From Aquamicrobium sp. (GTDB taxonomy: Bacteria > Pseudomonadota > Alphaproteobacteria > Rhizobiales > Rhizobiaceae): a stretch of 64,000 nt of DNA. The notes beneath the pieces are model-generated. The model made no database searches. It saw only the letters and a program-made list of their open reading frames with translations, and was not told where the DNA came from. A program made the translations under genes and the position numbers. Positions 26,201 through 34,613 of this stretch are shown one piece after another (the stretch's first letter is position 1; each line of letters opens with the position of its first letter). The stretch covers positions 124,001-188,000 of the forward strand of contig NZ_JAMLIE010000003.1 of assembly GCF_023954335.1 (NCBI RefSeq). Reading direction: 5' to 3'.

Positions 26201-26306
26201 CCCGAACTCGCTCGGCCCCTTCGTCGGCGACGCGAATATCGAGACGCCCGAGTTCAAGGCCTTCCTCGTCAACATCGAGCCGGCCGGAGAGGAGGCGACG
26301 GCATGA
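23223..26306 (+). CDS. fdnG: Formate dehydrogenase (FDH-N type) catalytic subunit, selenoprotein
   Basis: This 1027-residue molybdenum/tungsten bis-MGD enzyme oxidises formate to CO2 on the periplasmic face. It has a twin-arginine signal (TRRSFLKL, residues 6-13), an Fe4S4 site with Cys54, Cys57, Cys61 and Cys96, and an in-frame UGA at 23820-23822 (codon 200) read as selenocysteine: upstream GFDNQARV and downstream HGPTVSSLGPTFGRGA match FdnG on both sides. The start is GTG with a GGGAG site. It overlaps fdnH by 4 bp. A gene finder that treats UGA as stop will split it into 199- and about 827-codon pieces. All Sec-insertion genes needed lie next to it. Confidence 0.97.
23823..23865 (+). promoter_or_regulatory. 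SECIS-like hairpin directing UGA decoding in fdnG
   Basis: Directly after the UGA, CACGGCC (23823-23829) pairs perfectly with GGCCGTG (23859-23865). At the apex GTCCA (23837-23841) pairs with TGGGC (23845-23849) around the loop GTT. This is the position and size of bacterial SECIS elements bound by SelB. The first bases after UGA are the same as in E. coli formate dehydrogenase mRNAs, as I recall them. Confidence 0.8.
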
Positions 26307-27307
26307 CGAGCGAAAGAGCGCCCCAACCCGTCACGGCGGTGGCCAACCCGCCGGTGCAGCCGATGGCCTCGAACCTCCTGCCCGGCGATGTCGTCATGGT
26401 CTCGGCCACGGCCAGCGTGCCCGAGCCCGAGCGGCAGCTGACCAAGGTCGCCAAGCTGATCGACGCGTCGAAATGCATCGGCTGCAAGGCGTGCCAGTCG
26501 GCCTGCGTCGAATGGAACGACACCCATCCGGAGCTCGAGGAGAACGTCGGCGTCTACGACAATCCCCACGACCTGACACCGGACATGTTCACGCTGATGC
26601 GGTTCTCGGAATACGAGAATCCCGAGAGCGGCGACCTCGAATGGCTGATCCGCAAGGACGGCTGCATGCATTGCGAGGACCCGGGCTGCCTCAAGGCCTG
26701 CCCGGCGCCCGGCGCCATCGTGCAATACTCGAACGGCATCGTCGACTTCATCTCGGAGAACTGCATCGGCTGCGGCTACTGCATCGCCGGCTGCCCGTTC
26801 AACATCCCGCGCATCTCGAAGACGGCGCATGTCGCCAAGAGATGCACGCTGTGCTCGGACCGGGTGGCGGTGGGCCAGGGCCCGGCCTGCGCCAAGGCCT
26901 GCCCGACCCAGGCGATCACCTTCGGCACCAAGGACGACATGATCGCGCTGGCCGAGGAGCGGGTCGAGGACCTGAAGTCGCGCGGCTACGACAATGCCGG
27001 GCTCTACGACCCGCAAGGCGTCGGCGGCACGCATGTGATGTACGTCCTGCACCACGCCGACAAGCCCTCGCTCTATTCCGACCTGCCCGACGATCCGCAC
27101 ATCTCGCGCGTCGTCGAGGGCTGGAAGGGCACGGCCAAGACGGTCGGCCTCGCCGCCGCGGGCATTGCCGCGGCCGGCGCGGTGCTGCATGGCCTCCTGG
27201 CCCGGCCGAACGAGGTCTCCGAGCACGACGACGAGGAAGCCGAGGCGCTGGTCGAGACCGACGGCGGCGCCGAAGCCGATGAGACCGGTCGCGGCGAGGA
27301 GGCGTGA
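26303..27307 (+). CDS. fdnH: Formate dehydrogenase iron-sulfur (beta) subunit
   Basis: This 334-residue electron-transfer subunit has four ferredoxin-like Cys clusters (CIGCKACQSAC, CMHCEDPGCLKAC, CIGCGYCIAGC, CTLCSDR with CAKAC) that carry electrons from FdnG to the cytochrome. A hydrophobic helix near residues 275-297 (VGLAAAGIAAAGAVLHGLL) anchors it to the membrane, followed by a very acidic tail. The ATG overlaps the fdnG stop, and its own stop overlaps the fdnI start by one base, so translation is coupled along the complex. Confidence 0.95.
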   Translation: MTSERAPQPVTAVANPPVQPMASNLLPGDVVMVSATASVPEPERQLTKVAKLIDASKCIGCKACQSACVEWNDTHPELEENVGVYDNPHDLTPDMFTLMRFSEYENPESGDLEWLIRKDGCMHCEDPGCLKACPAPGAIVQYSNGIVDFISENCIGCGYCIAGCPFNIPRISKTAHVAKRCTLCSDRVAVGQGPACAKACPTQAITFGTKDDMIALAEERVEDLKSRGYDNAGLYDPQGVGGTHVMYVLHHADKPSLYSDLPDDPHISRVVEGWKGTAKTVGLAAAGIAAAGAVLHGLLARPNEVSEHDDEEAEALVETDGGAEADETGRGEEA

Positions 27308-28020
27308 TGGGCGAGCGCAGACGCATCCATTCGGCGCCCGGCGACAGGATCGAGTCCCGCAAGCCGGTGCTCGTCAACCGCTATCGAGGCATCACCCGGC
27401 TGAACCACTGGGTCACGGCGGCGTGCATGATCGTGCTCCTGCTGTCGGGCCTCGCCTTCTTCCACCCCTCGCTCTTCTGGCTGACCGGCCTGTTCGGCGG
27501 CGGCCAGACCACGCGCTGGCTGCACCCCATCGTCGGCGTCGCCCTGTTCTTCAGCTTCCTGCTGCTGTTCCTGCAGATGTGGAGGCTGAACCTGCCCCGG
27601 CGCGAGGACGTCGACTGGTCGCTGAACATCGGCGAGGTGCTGAAGGGCAACGAGGAGAAGCTGCCCGAGCTCGGCAAGTACAATGCCGGGCAGAAGCTCG
27701 TCTTCTGGGCGATGGCGGTGCTGATCCTGGTGATGATCGCCAGCGGGGTGATGATCTGGGAGCAGTATATCCCGCTGTGGCGCGACTACGCGCCCGTCCT
27801 CGCCTCGATCCCGGCGCGGCGGATCGCGGTCGCGGTCCACGCCACCGCCGCCTTCCTGTCGATCCTCGTCTTCATCCTGCATGTCTATGCGGCGATCTGG
27901 ACGCGCGGGACGATCCGGGCGATGACGCGCGGCACCGTCACCGGCGGCTGGGCCTGGCGCCATCACCGCAAATGGCTGCGCGAACTGGCTGGACGCGCGG
28001 ACAGGGACCCGGCACAATAA
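27307..28020 (+). CDS. fdnI: Formate dehydrogenase cytochrome b556 (gamma) subunit
   Basis: This 237-residue membrane subunit has four hydrophobic helices and heme-ligand type His residues (LNHWVTA, WLHPIVG, AVHATAAF, FILHVYAAIW). It takes electrons from FdnH and reduces quinone. The ATG at 27307 overlaps the fdnH stop. It completes the three-subunit respiratory formate dehydrogenase. A hairpin separates it from fdhE. Confidence 0.95.
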   Translation: MGERRRIHSAPGDRIESRKPVLVNRYRGITRLNHWVTAACMIVLLLSGLAFFHPSLFWLTGLFGGGQTTRWLHPIVGVALFFSFLLLFLQMWRLNLPRREDVDWSLNIGEVLKGNEEKLPELGKYNAGQKLVFWAMAVLILVMIASGVMIWEQYIPLWRDYAPVLASIPARRIAVAVHATAAFLSILVFILHVYAAIWTRGTIRAMTRGTVTGGWAWRHHRKWLRELAGRADRDPAQ

Positions 28021-28040
28021 CGGCAGCCCCCGAGCCTTCG

Positions 28041-28070
28041 GACGGACCCTTCGCCGGCGGAGGGCCCGTC
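28041..28070 (+). other. Hairpin in the fdnI-fdhE gap
   Basis: gacggaccct (28041-28050) and agggcccgtc (28061-28070) pair with one mismatch around a 10-base loop. It lies in the only sizeable gap (124 bp) within this gene cluster and has no T-run. It could protect the fdnGHI message or reduce read-through into the maturation genes. Confidence 0.4.
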
Positions 28071-28144
28071 TTCGCCATGGAAGCCGGCGATGCTGAAAGC
28101 CGGGGTATCGAGGGCCGGTCGCCACCGACCCGAGCGGAGTTGAG

Positions 28145-29056
28145 ATGGCCGAGACGCTACAACCCGACCCGTCCCTCATCGGCGGCGTGCCCGAGGCGCC
28201 GCTGGCGCTCCTCCCCGATCCGGTCGGGCTTTTCCAGACCCGCAGGAAGCGCTTCGCCTTTCTCGCCGAGACCAGCGAGCTCGCCCCGTACCTCACGTTC
28301 CTCGCCGGGCTTTCCGCGCTTCAGGCGCGGCTCGCCGTCACCCTGCCGCCCGTGACCCCGCCGTCGCCCGAACGGCTGCGCACCGCGGCGGCCGGCGCGA
28401 TGCCGCCCATCGACCGGGCCGCACTGGCGGACGATCCGGCGCTCACTGCGACGCTCGCAGCGCTGTGCGAGGGCGCGGCCGCGCTCGCCATGCCCGAGCC
28501 GGCGCGCCTCGCGCTCTCGGCAGTGCAGGCGGCGGGCGAGGCCGACCGGCGCTGGCTGCTCGGCAACATCCTCGCCGACGTCGTGCCGCAGGACAGCATC
28601 GCGCCGCATCTCTTCGCGGCGGCGGCGGTGCAGGTCCATCTGGCGCGGCTCGCCGCCACGCTCGATGCAGGAAAGCTGGTTCCCGTAGGGGTCGGCGCCT
28701 GCCCCGCCTGCGGCGGCCGGCCCGTCACCTCCTCGGTGATGAGCGCGCCGGGGATCGAGAGCGTCCGCTACGCCGCCTGCGCCTGCTGCGCGACGCAGTG
28801 GAACGAGGTGCGGGTCAAGTGCCTCGCCTGCGGTTCGACCAAGGGCATCAGCTACCGCTCGGCCGAAACCCACGACGCCACCGTCAAGGCCGAGACCTGC
28901 CGGGAATGCTCCTCCTGGGTCAAGATCTTCTACCGGGTCAGGAACCCCAGCCTCGACCCGGTCGTCGACGATGTCGGCAGCCTCGGCCTCGACATGCTGA
29001 TGAAGGACACCGGGTTTCGCCGCGCGGGTTTCAACCCGTTCCTCGTGGGGTACTGA
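28145..29056 (+). CDS. fdhE: Formate dehydrogenase accessory protein FdhE
   Basis: This 303-residue cytosolic maturation protein is needed for active FDH-N type enzymes. The C-terminal half carries the metal-binding CxxC series (CPACGG, CACCATQW, CLACGS, CRECSSW), and the end LDMLMKDTGFRRAGFNPF is typical. It follows fdnI by 124 bp, and its stop overlaps the selA start by one base, tying formate dehydrogenase maturation to selenocysteine synthesis. Confidence 0.93.
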   Translation: MAETLQPDPSLIGGVPEAPLALLPDPVGLFQTRRKRFAFLAETSELAPYLTFLAGLSALQARLAVTLPPVTPPSPERLRTAAAGAMPPIDRAALADDPALTATLAALCEGAAALAMPEPARLALSAVQAAGEADRRWLLGNILADVVPQDSIAPHLFAAAAVQVHLARLAATLDAGKLVPVGVGACPACGGRPVTSSVMSAPGIESVRYAACACCATQWNEVRVKCLACGSTKGISYRSAETHDATVKAETCRECSSWVKIFYRVRNPSLDPVVDDVGSLGLDMLMKDTGFRRAGFNPFLVGY

Positions 29057-30447
29057 TGCAGGGTTTCCGTGTCCTGCCGTCCGTCGACCAGTTCCTTGTC
29101 GCCGATACGGGCAAGGCGCTGGTCGAGCGGCATGGGCGGACGGCGGTGCTCGCCGCCGTCAGGGCCCGGCTCGAGGCGATGCGCGCCGCGATCCGCGCCG
29201 GCGAGGACGGCGGTGCGCTGGCGGCACGGCTGCCCGATCTCGTCGCCGGCGATCTCGACGCCGCCGCGCGCTCCGCCCTGCGTCCCGTGCTCAATCTCTC
29301 GGGCACCGTGCTGCACACCAATCTCGGCCGCGCCATCCTCGCCGAGGCGGCGATCAAGGCCGCGACAGAGGCGATGGCCAACCCGCTGGCGCTGGAGTTC
29401 GACCTCGACGGCGGCGGGCGCGGCCAGCGCGACGATCATCTGCGCGGGCTGCTGCGCGAGCTGACCGGAGCCGAGGACGCGACGATCGTCAACAACAACG
29501 CCGCCGCCGTGCTGATCGCGCTCAACACGCTGGCGCAGGGGCGCGAGGCCATCGTCTCGCGCGGCGAGCTGATCGAGATCGGCGGCGCCTTCCGCCTGCC
29601 CGACATCATGGCCCGCGCCGGCGCGCGCCTCGTCGAGGTCGGCACCACCAACCGCACCCATCCGCGCGACTACGAGGGCGCGATCGGCTCCGACACCGGC
29701 GTCATCCTCAAGGTCCATACCTCGAACTACCGCATCGAGGGCTTCACCGCCGAGGTGCCCGCGCCGCGACTGGCGCAGATCGCGGGCAAGGCAGGGGTGC
29801 CGCTTTTGAACGACCTCGGCTCCGGCTCGCTCGCCGATCTCGCGGCGTGGGGCCTGCGGCGCGAGCCCACAGTCGCCGAGGCGGTGGCCGAGGGCGCGGA
29901 CCTCGTCACCTTCTCGGGCGACAAGCTGCTCGGCGGGCCGCAGGCGGGCTTCATCGTCGGGCGCAGGGATTTGATCGCCGCCATCGACAGGAACCCGCTC
30001 AAGCGGGCCGTCCGGCTCGACAAGATCCGCATCGCCGCGCTCGAGGCGACGCTGCGCCTCTACCGCGATCCCGACCGGCTGGCCGAGCGCCTGCCGACTC
30101 TGCGCCATCTCGCGCGCCCGCAAGCCGAGATCGCGGCGCAGGCGGCGCGGCTCGCGCCCCTCGTCGATGCGGCGCTGGCGCCGCACGGCTTCACCGCCGC
30201 GCCTTGCGACTGCGCCAGCCAGATCGGGTCGGGCGCGCTGCCCGTCGACACGATCCCGAGCGCGGGCCTGCGACTGACGACCGCCGCGGGTCCGGGAGCC
30301 GGCGGCGACGCGCCGGACAGGCTTGCGGCACGGCTGCGCGCGCTGCCGCAACCGGTGATCGGCCATATAGGCGGCGGGGCGCTGATCCTCGACCTGCGCT
30401 GCCTCGACAGGGACGCGGACCTTCTCGACGCGCTCGCCGCGCTATGA
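29056..30447 (+). CDS. selA: L-seryl-tRNA(Sec) selenium transferase
   Basis: This 463-residue PLP enzyme converts Ser-tRNA-Sec to Sec-tRNA-Sec using selenophosphate. It has the N-terminal tRNA-binding segment (LPSVDQFLVADTGKALVERHGR), NLSGTVLHTNLGRA, the VNNNAAAVLIALN loop and the PLP lysine Lys290 in FSGDKLLGGPQAG. It overlaps fdhE by one base and selB by four. The bacterial-type pathway (SelA rather than PSTK/SepSecS) is thus present. Confidence 0.97.
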   Translation: MQGFRVLPSVDQFLVADTGKALVERHGRTAVLAAVRARLEAMRAAIRAGEDGGALAARLPDLVAGDLDAAARSALRPVLNLSGTVLHTNLGRAILAEAAIKAATEAMANPLALEFDLDGGGRGQRDDHLRGLLRELTGAEDATIVNNNAAAVLIALNTLAQGREAIVSRGELIEIGGAFRLPDIMARAGARLVEVGTTNRTHPRDYEGAIGSDTGVILKVHTSNYRIEGFTAEVPAPRLAQIAGKAGVPLLNDLGSGSLADLAAWGLRREPTVAEAVAEGADLVTFSGDKLLGGPQAGFIVGRRDLIAAIDRNPLKRAVRLDKIRIAALEATLRLYRDPDRLAERLPTLRHLARPQAEIAAQAARLAPLVDAALAPHGFTAAPCDCASQIGSGALPVDTIPSAGLRLTTAAGPGAGGDAPDRLAARLRALPQPVIGHIGGGALILDLRCLDRDADLLDALAAL

Positions 30448-32354
30448 TCGTCGGCACGGCCGGGCATATCGACCACGGCAAGACGGCGCTGGTGAAGGCG
30501 CTGACCGGCACCGACGCCGACCGCCTCGCCGAGGAGAAGGCGCGCGGCATCACCATCGACCTCGGCTTCGCCTATGCCGATCTCGGCGGCGGCGCCGTCA
30601 CCGGCTTCGTCGACGTGCCGGGGCACGAGCGGCTGATCCACACCATGCTGGCCGGCGCGGGCGGCATCGACTTCGCGCTGCTGGTGGTCGCCGCCGACGA
30701 CGGGGTGATGCCGCAGACGCGCGAGCATCTGGCGATCCTCGATCTTCTCGGCATCGGGCGCGGCATCGTCGCCCTGACCAAGGCCGATCTCGCCGGGTCC
30801 GAACGTCGCGCCGAGGTGACGGAGCAAATCTGCGCCGCGCTGGCGGCGACCGGCCTGTGCGACGCCCCGATGATCGCGGTCTCGTCGCTGACCGGCGAGG
30901 GGATGGAGGAACTGCGCGCCGCCCTGATCGCCGCCGAGGCCGCGACGGTGCAGCCCGAGACGGCGGGGCCGCTCCGCTTCGCCGTCGACCGCAGCTTCAC
31001 CCTCGCCGGCGCGGGCACCGTGGTCACGGGCATGGTGCTTGCCGGGAGGGTGGCGGTGGACGACATCGTCACCGTCAGCCCCTCCGGCCTGACGGCGCGG
31101 GTGCGTGGCCTCCACGCGCAGAACCGCAAGGCTCGCGAGGGCCGGGCCGGGCAGCGCTGCGCGCTCAACCTTGCCGGCGACGGCGTCACCAGAGAGGCGA
31201 TCCATCGGGGCGACATGGTGCTGGCTCCTGCCCTTCATGCGCCCACCGACCGGATCGACGCCGAGCTCGACGTGCTTGCCTCCGAGCCGAGGCCGGTCGG
31301 CACATGGTTTCCGGCGCGGTTGCACAGCCATGCGGTCGAGGTCGGCGCGCGGATCGTGCCGCTCGGGGAGCAGCCAGCGCCGGGCGGACGCGGCTTCGTG
31401 CAGCTCGTGCTCGACCGCCCCATTGCCGCGACGGTCGGCGACCGCTTCATCCTGCGCGACACCTCGGCCAGCCGCACCATCGGCGGCGGCCGGTTCCTCG
31501 ATTTGCGGCCCCCGGCGCGCAAGCGCCGCACGCCCGAGCGTCTCGCCTCGCTCGCCGCGGCGCGTGCCGCCGATCCGGCCGGGGCGCTCGCCGGGCTGTC
31601 GGCGGTCGGGCCGGTGGAGCTGCCGGCCTTCCTGCGCGACCGTGGCCTGGACGCCGAGGCAGGGCCGGCGCTCGTCGCCGGCGCGGAGGTCGAGACCGTC
31701 GGCCAGCTCGCGCTGTCGCGGCCCACCCTCTGCGCGCTGCGCGCCGGGCTCGTCGCGACGCTGGAAGCCTTCCACGCCGACAACCCCGACCATGCCGGGA
31801 TCGGCCGCGAGAAACTGCGCCTTTCCCTGTCGCCGCGCCTGCCGAAGGAGGCGTTCGCGACCTTCCTGCGCGGCGAGGCCACAGCCGGCCGCGCGGTGCT
31901 CGACGGCTCCTTCGTCCGCCTGCCCGGCCACGAGGTGAAGCTTTCGCCCGCGGACGAGGCGCTCTGGCATCGCATCCTGCCCCGGCTCTCGGGCGAGGAG
32001 CGGTTCCGCACGCCGCGCGTGCGCGACCTCGCCGACGAGCTCGGCGCGGACGAGCGCGAGGTGCGGCGCGTGCTGCGGCTGACGCAGAAGCTCGGGCGGA
32101 CCGACCAGATCCGGCACGATCATTTCTTCACCCGCCAGACCACGCGCGAGATGGTGGCGATCATCGAGGCCGTCGCGGCGGCGGGCGAAGGCGGCTGGTT
32201 CACCGCCCCGGCCTTTCGCGACCGGGTGCAGAACGGCCGCAAGGTCGCCATCGAGATCCTTGAATTCTTCGACCGGCTCGGCGTGACCTTGCGCCGCGGC
32301 GACCTGCGCCGCATAAATCCGCATCGCGCCGACCTGTTCGGAGCCGGTGAATAG
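30444..32354 (+). CDS. selB: Selenocysteine-specific translation elongation factor
   Basis: This 636-residue EF-Tu-like GTPase delivers Sec-tRNA to UGA codons. It shows G1 GHIDHGKT, switch GITIDLGF, G3 DVPGHE and G4 TKADL, then beta-barrel domains and a C-terminal winged-helix array (about 400-636) that binds the SECIS hairpin (LRRGDLRRINPHRADLF). The ATG overlaps the selA stop by 4 bp. Its TAG stop at 32352-32354 ends on the first base of the tRNA-Sec gene. Confidence 0.97.
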   Translation: MIVGTAGHIDHGKTALVKALTGTDADRLAEEKARGITIDLGFAYADLGGGAVTGFVDVPGHERLIHTMLAGAGGIDFALLVVAADDGVMPQTREHLAILDLLGIGRGIVALTKADLAGSERRAEVTEQICAALAATGLCDAPMIAVSSLTGEGMEELRAALIAAEAATVQPETAGPLRFAVDRSFTLAGAGTVVTGMVLAGRVAVDDIVTVSPSGLTARVRGLHAQNRKAREGRAGQRCALNLAGDGVTREAIHRGDMVLAPALHAPTDRIDAELDVLASEPRPVGTWFPARLHSHAVEVGARIVPLGEQPAPGGRGFVQLVLDRPIAATVGDRFILRDTSASRTIGGGRFLDLRPPARKRRTPERLASLAAARAADPAGALAGLSAVGPVELPAFLRDRGLDAEAGPALVAGAEVETVGQLALSRPTLCALRAGLVATLEAFHADNPDHAGIGREKLRLSLSPRLPKEAFATFLRGEATAGRAVLDGSFVRLPGHEVKLSPADEALWHRILPRLSGEERFRTPRVRDLADELGADEREVRRVLRLTQKLGRTDQIRHDHFFTRQTTREMVAIIEAVAAAGEGGWFTAPAFRDRVQNGRKVAIEILEFFDRLGVTLRRGDLRRINPHRADLFGAGE

Positions 32355-32449
32355 GAAGGGAATCATGCCCGGTGGCATGGCCGGACTTCAAATCCGGTTG
32401 GGGCAGCGAGCCTGTCCCGGGTGGGTTCGACTCCCACTCCTTTCCGCCA
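32354..32449 (+). tRNA. selC: tRNA-Sec (anticodon UCA), CCA encoded
   Basis: This 96-base gene folds with an 8-bp acceptor stem (ggaaggga with tcctttcc, one G-U), the anticodon loop ggacTTCAAAtcc with anticodon TCA at 32388-32390, a long variable arm (ttggggcagcgagcctgtcccggg) and the T-arm gtgggTTCGActcccac. The encoded end is G-CCA. These features are diagnostic of selenocysteine tRNA. It begins on the last base of the selB stop codon, so it may be processed from the operon transcript. Confidence 0.98.
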
Positions 32450-32499
32450 GTCGCCGCGGCCCTCCGCAGGGGTCGCCATCATCGAGGGAGGTGCCCCGC

Positions 32500-33174
32500 A
32501 TGCTGCGCCGGATCGTCTTTTGCCTGCTGCTCGCCATGCCGTCCGCGGCCGGGGCGCAGATCGCGCCGTCGCCGGCCGAGATCGCCGCCTATCGGGACCT
32601 TCACAAGGCCGCCCACGCGGGCGACGCCGAGGAGGTCCGCCGCCTCGCCGCCGCCGGCGCGGATGTGAACGCGCGCGACGGGCACGGCCGCACGCCGGCC
32701 CATGTCGCCGCCTTCGCCTCCCATGACGCGGCGCTGCGGGCGCTGGCCGAGGCGGGCGCGGACATGAACGCGCTGGACAGCCAGGCCTACGACGTCGTCA
32801 CCATCGCCGCCGTCGCCGACGATCCGGAGCTGATGTCGCTCGCCATCGACCTCGGCAACGATGCCGGGCTGACGACGAGCCCCTATCGCGGCACCGCCCT
32901 GATCGCCGCGGCGCATCTCGGCCGGGTCGAGGTCGTTCGCCGGCTGGTCGCGGCCGGCGCGCCGCTCGATCACGTCAACAATCTCGGCTGGACCGCGCTC
33001 ATGGAAACCGTGGTCCTGGGCGACGGCGGCGGCGATCACCGGCAGGTGGTGGGGCTGCTGCTCGAAGCCGGCGCGGACCGGACCATCGGCGACCGCGACG
33101 GGGTGCTTCCCCTCGCCCATGCCCGCGCACGCGGCTATTCGGAAATCGCGGCCCTGCTGGAAAGCGGCGGCTGA
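32500..33174 (+). CDS. Secreted ankyrin-repeat protein
   Basis: This 224-residue protein has a signal peptide (MLRRIVFCLLLAMPSAAGA) and about four ankyrin repeats (AAGADVNARDGHGRTPAHVA, AEAGADMNALDSQAYD, VAAGAPLDHVNNLGWTALM, EAGADRTIGDRDGVLPLAHA). GGGAGG lies eight bases before the ATG at 32500. A longer frame from 32347 would read through the tRNA gene and is rejected. It is a periplasmic binding protein of unknown partner. It starts 50 bp after selC, but I see no link to selenium. Confidence 0.8.
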   Translation: MLRRIVFCLLLAMPSAAGAQIAPSPAEIAAYRDLHKAAHAGDAEEVRRLAAAGADVNARDGHGRTPAHVAAFASHDAALRALAEAGADMNALDSQAYDVVTIAAVADDPELMSLAIDLGNDAGLTTSPYRGTALIAAAHLGRVEVVRRLVAAGAPLDHVNNLGWTALMETVVLGDGGGDHRQVVGLLLEAGADRTIGDRDGVLPLAHARARGYSEIAALLESGG

Positions 33175-33184
33175 AGCCGGGACT

Positions 33185-34357
33185 CTACGAGACGAGCACG
33201 AGCTTGCGGTCCGCCGTGTCCGGCCGGGCGGATTTGTGCCGCGCCTTGTCGGCGTAGAGGCGCCTGTCGGCGAGCGACAGCAGGTCGACGCCCGCCGAGC
33301 GGGCCTCGGTCTCGGCAGCGGCGCCGATGCTCGCGGAAAGGACGACGCGCCCGGCGCCCGGCAGCTCGACCGGCGTCGCGGCGATGCGGGCCCGGATCGC
33401 CGCCGTGATTTCCCCGGCCTGGTCGATGGTCGTCTCGGGCAGCAGGATGCAGAATTCGTCGCCGCCGAGGCGCGCCACCACGGCGTTGCCGCCCGCGCAT
33501 GCGCGCAGCAGCCCGCCGAAGGCGCCGAGGGCCCGGTCACCCGCGCCGTGCCCGAACCTGTCGTTGAGCGCCTTGAAGTCGTTCAAGTCGGCGAGGATCA
33601 CGCAATGGCAAAGGCCGGTCGCCTCGCTCCTGCGCCGGGCCGCCTCCAGCCCGGCATTGAACGCGCGGCGGTTGGCGAGGCCGGTCAGCTCGTCGGTCTG
33701 CGACAGCCGGCTCAAATTCTGGACGAGCTTGTCGATGGTCATCATCGCAAAGCCGAGGTTCCACACCGTGGCGCTGAAAATGGTGCACAGGAGCGCGTAG
33801 GACGCCAGCGAATAGTAGACCGGGAAATCGAGCGCGCCGGACAGGACCGCCCAGTTCGAGCCCACCACCATGAGCTGGCCTAACATCGCCACCGCGAAGG
33901 CGGTCAGGGCGATGGCCGTGCCGATGCCGGGGATACGGTTGCGCAGGAGGTGGACGATGCAGACCAGCATCACCGTCGCCTGGCCGGCGGAATAGACCAT
34001 CGCCCGCCCCCGGTCGTTGTCGTGCATCGCCACCATCGCCAGCGCGGCGAGCACCGTGAGGCCGACGGCCCGGAGCTGGCCTCCGTCCATGTTCCGGAAG
34101 CGCCGCAGGCCGATCCAGAACTGGGAGAAGCCGAAGATGATGATGACGTTGCCGACGATGGCGGGAACGAGCGAGCCCTCGTTGCCCTGGACGGAAAGCA
34201 CGACGCCGCCGACCAGCGACAGCACGCAGGCAGCCAGCCAGTGCCGTGCGGCGCTGTGCGGGCGATAGGTGTAGGCGAAGCCGGCCCACACCACCGTCAT
34301 GGTAAGGGAGATGAGAAAGATGACGATGTAGAGCGTCAGGAAATCGAGATGCGGCAT
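33185..34357 (-). CDS. Membrane-bound diguanylate cyclase (GGDEF)
   Basis: This 390-residue protein has about six transmembrane helices in the first 195 residues and a C-terminal GGDEF domain (SQTDELTGLANRRAF, LADLNDFKALNDRFGH, VVARLGGDEFCILLP). The active motif is intact, so it can make cyclic-di-GMP. The RxxD product-inhibition site normally placed before the motif is absent (GGNA there). There is no EAL domain. The membrane part probably senses a signal. It converges on the ankyrin gene, leaving 10 bp between stops. Confidence 0.9.
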   Translation of the reverse strand: MPHLDFLTLYIVIFLISLTMTVVWAGFAYTYRPHSAARHWLAACVLSLVGGVVLSVQGNEGSLVPAIVGNVIIIFGFSQFWIGLRRFRNMDGGQLRAVGLTVLAALAMVAMHDNDRGRAMVYSAGQATVMLVCIVHLLRNRIPGIGTAIALTAFAVAMLGQLMVVGSNWAVLSGALDFPVYYSLASYALLCTIFSATVWNLGFAMMTIDKLVQNLSRLSQTDELTGLANRRAFNAGLEAARRRSEATGLCHCVILADLNDFKALNDRFGHGAGDRALGAFGGLLRACAGGNAVVARLGGDEFCILLPETTIDQAGEITAAIRARIAATPVELPGAGRVVLSASIGAAAETEARSAGVDLLSLADRRLYADKARHKSARPDTADRKLVLVS

Positions 34358-34613
34358 GCCACCTTCTTTAGGCCAACATGGACACGGGCCGCCGGAGAAA
34401 GAAGGCGAAAAGCCGGCCGAATCGTGTCGCCGGCCCGCGCCAGGCCCGTCATTCTTGCCGGATGGTGAACGGAGGGTAACGGAAACCGGGTGATCCGGGC
34501 GGATGAAGGCGGCGCTTCGGCTTCCGGCGCATCGCCGGTCGATCCGGACTTGATTTGGTCACATCGAACGGTTCAGTTTCCGTGATCGTTCATCTGCGGG
34601 CAAAACTCTTCGC

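Noticed and set aside
32347..32499. N-terminal extension of the ankyrin protein
   Set aside because: The extra 51 codons would run through the tRNA-Sec gene and hide the signal peptide. The ATG at 32500 has a good ribosome site.
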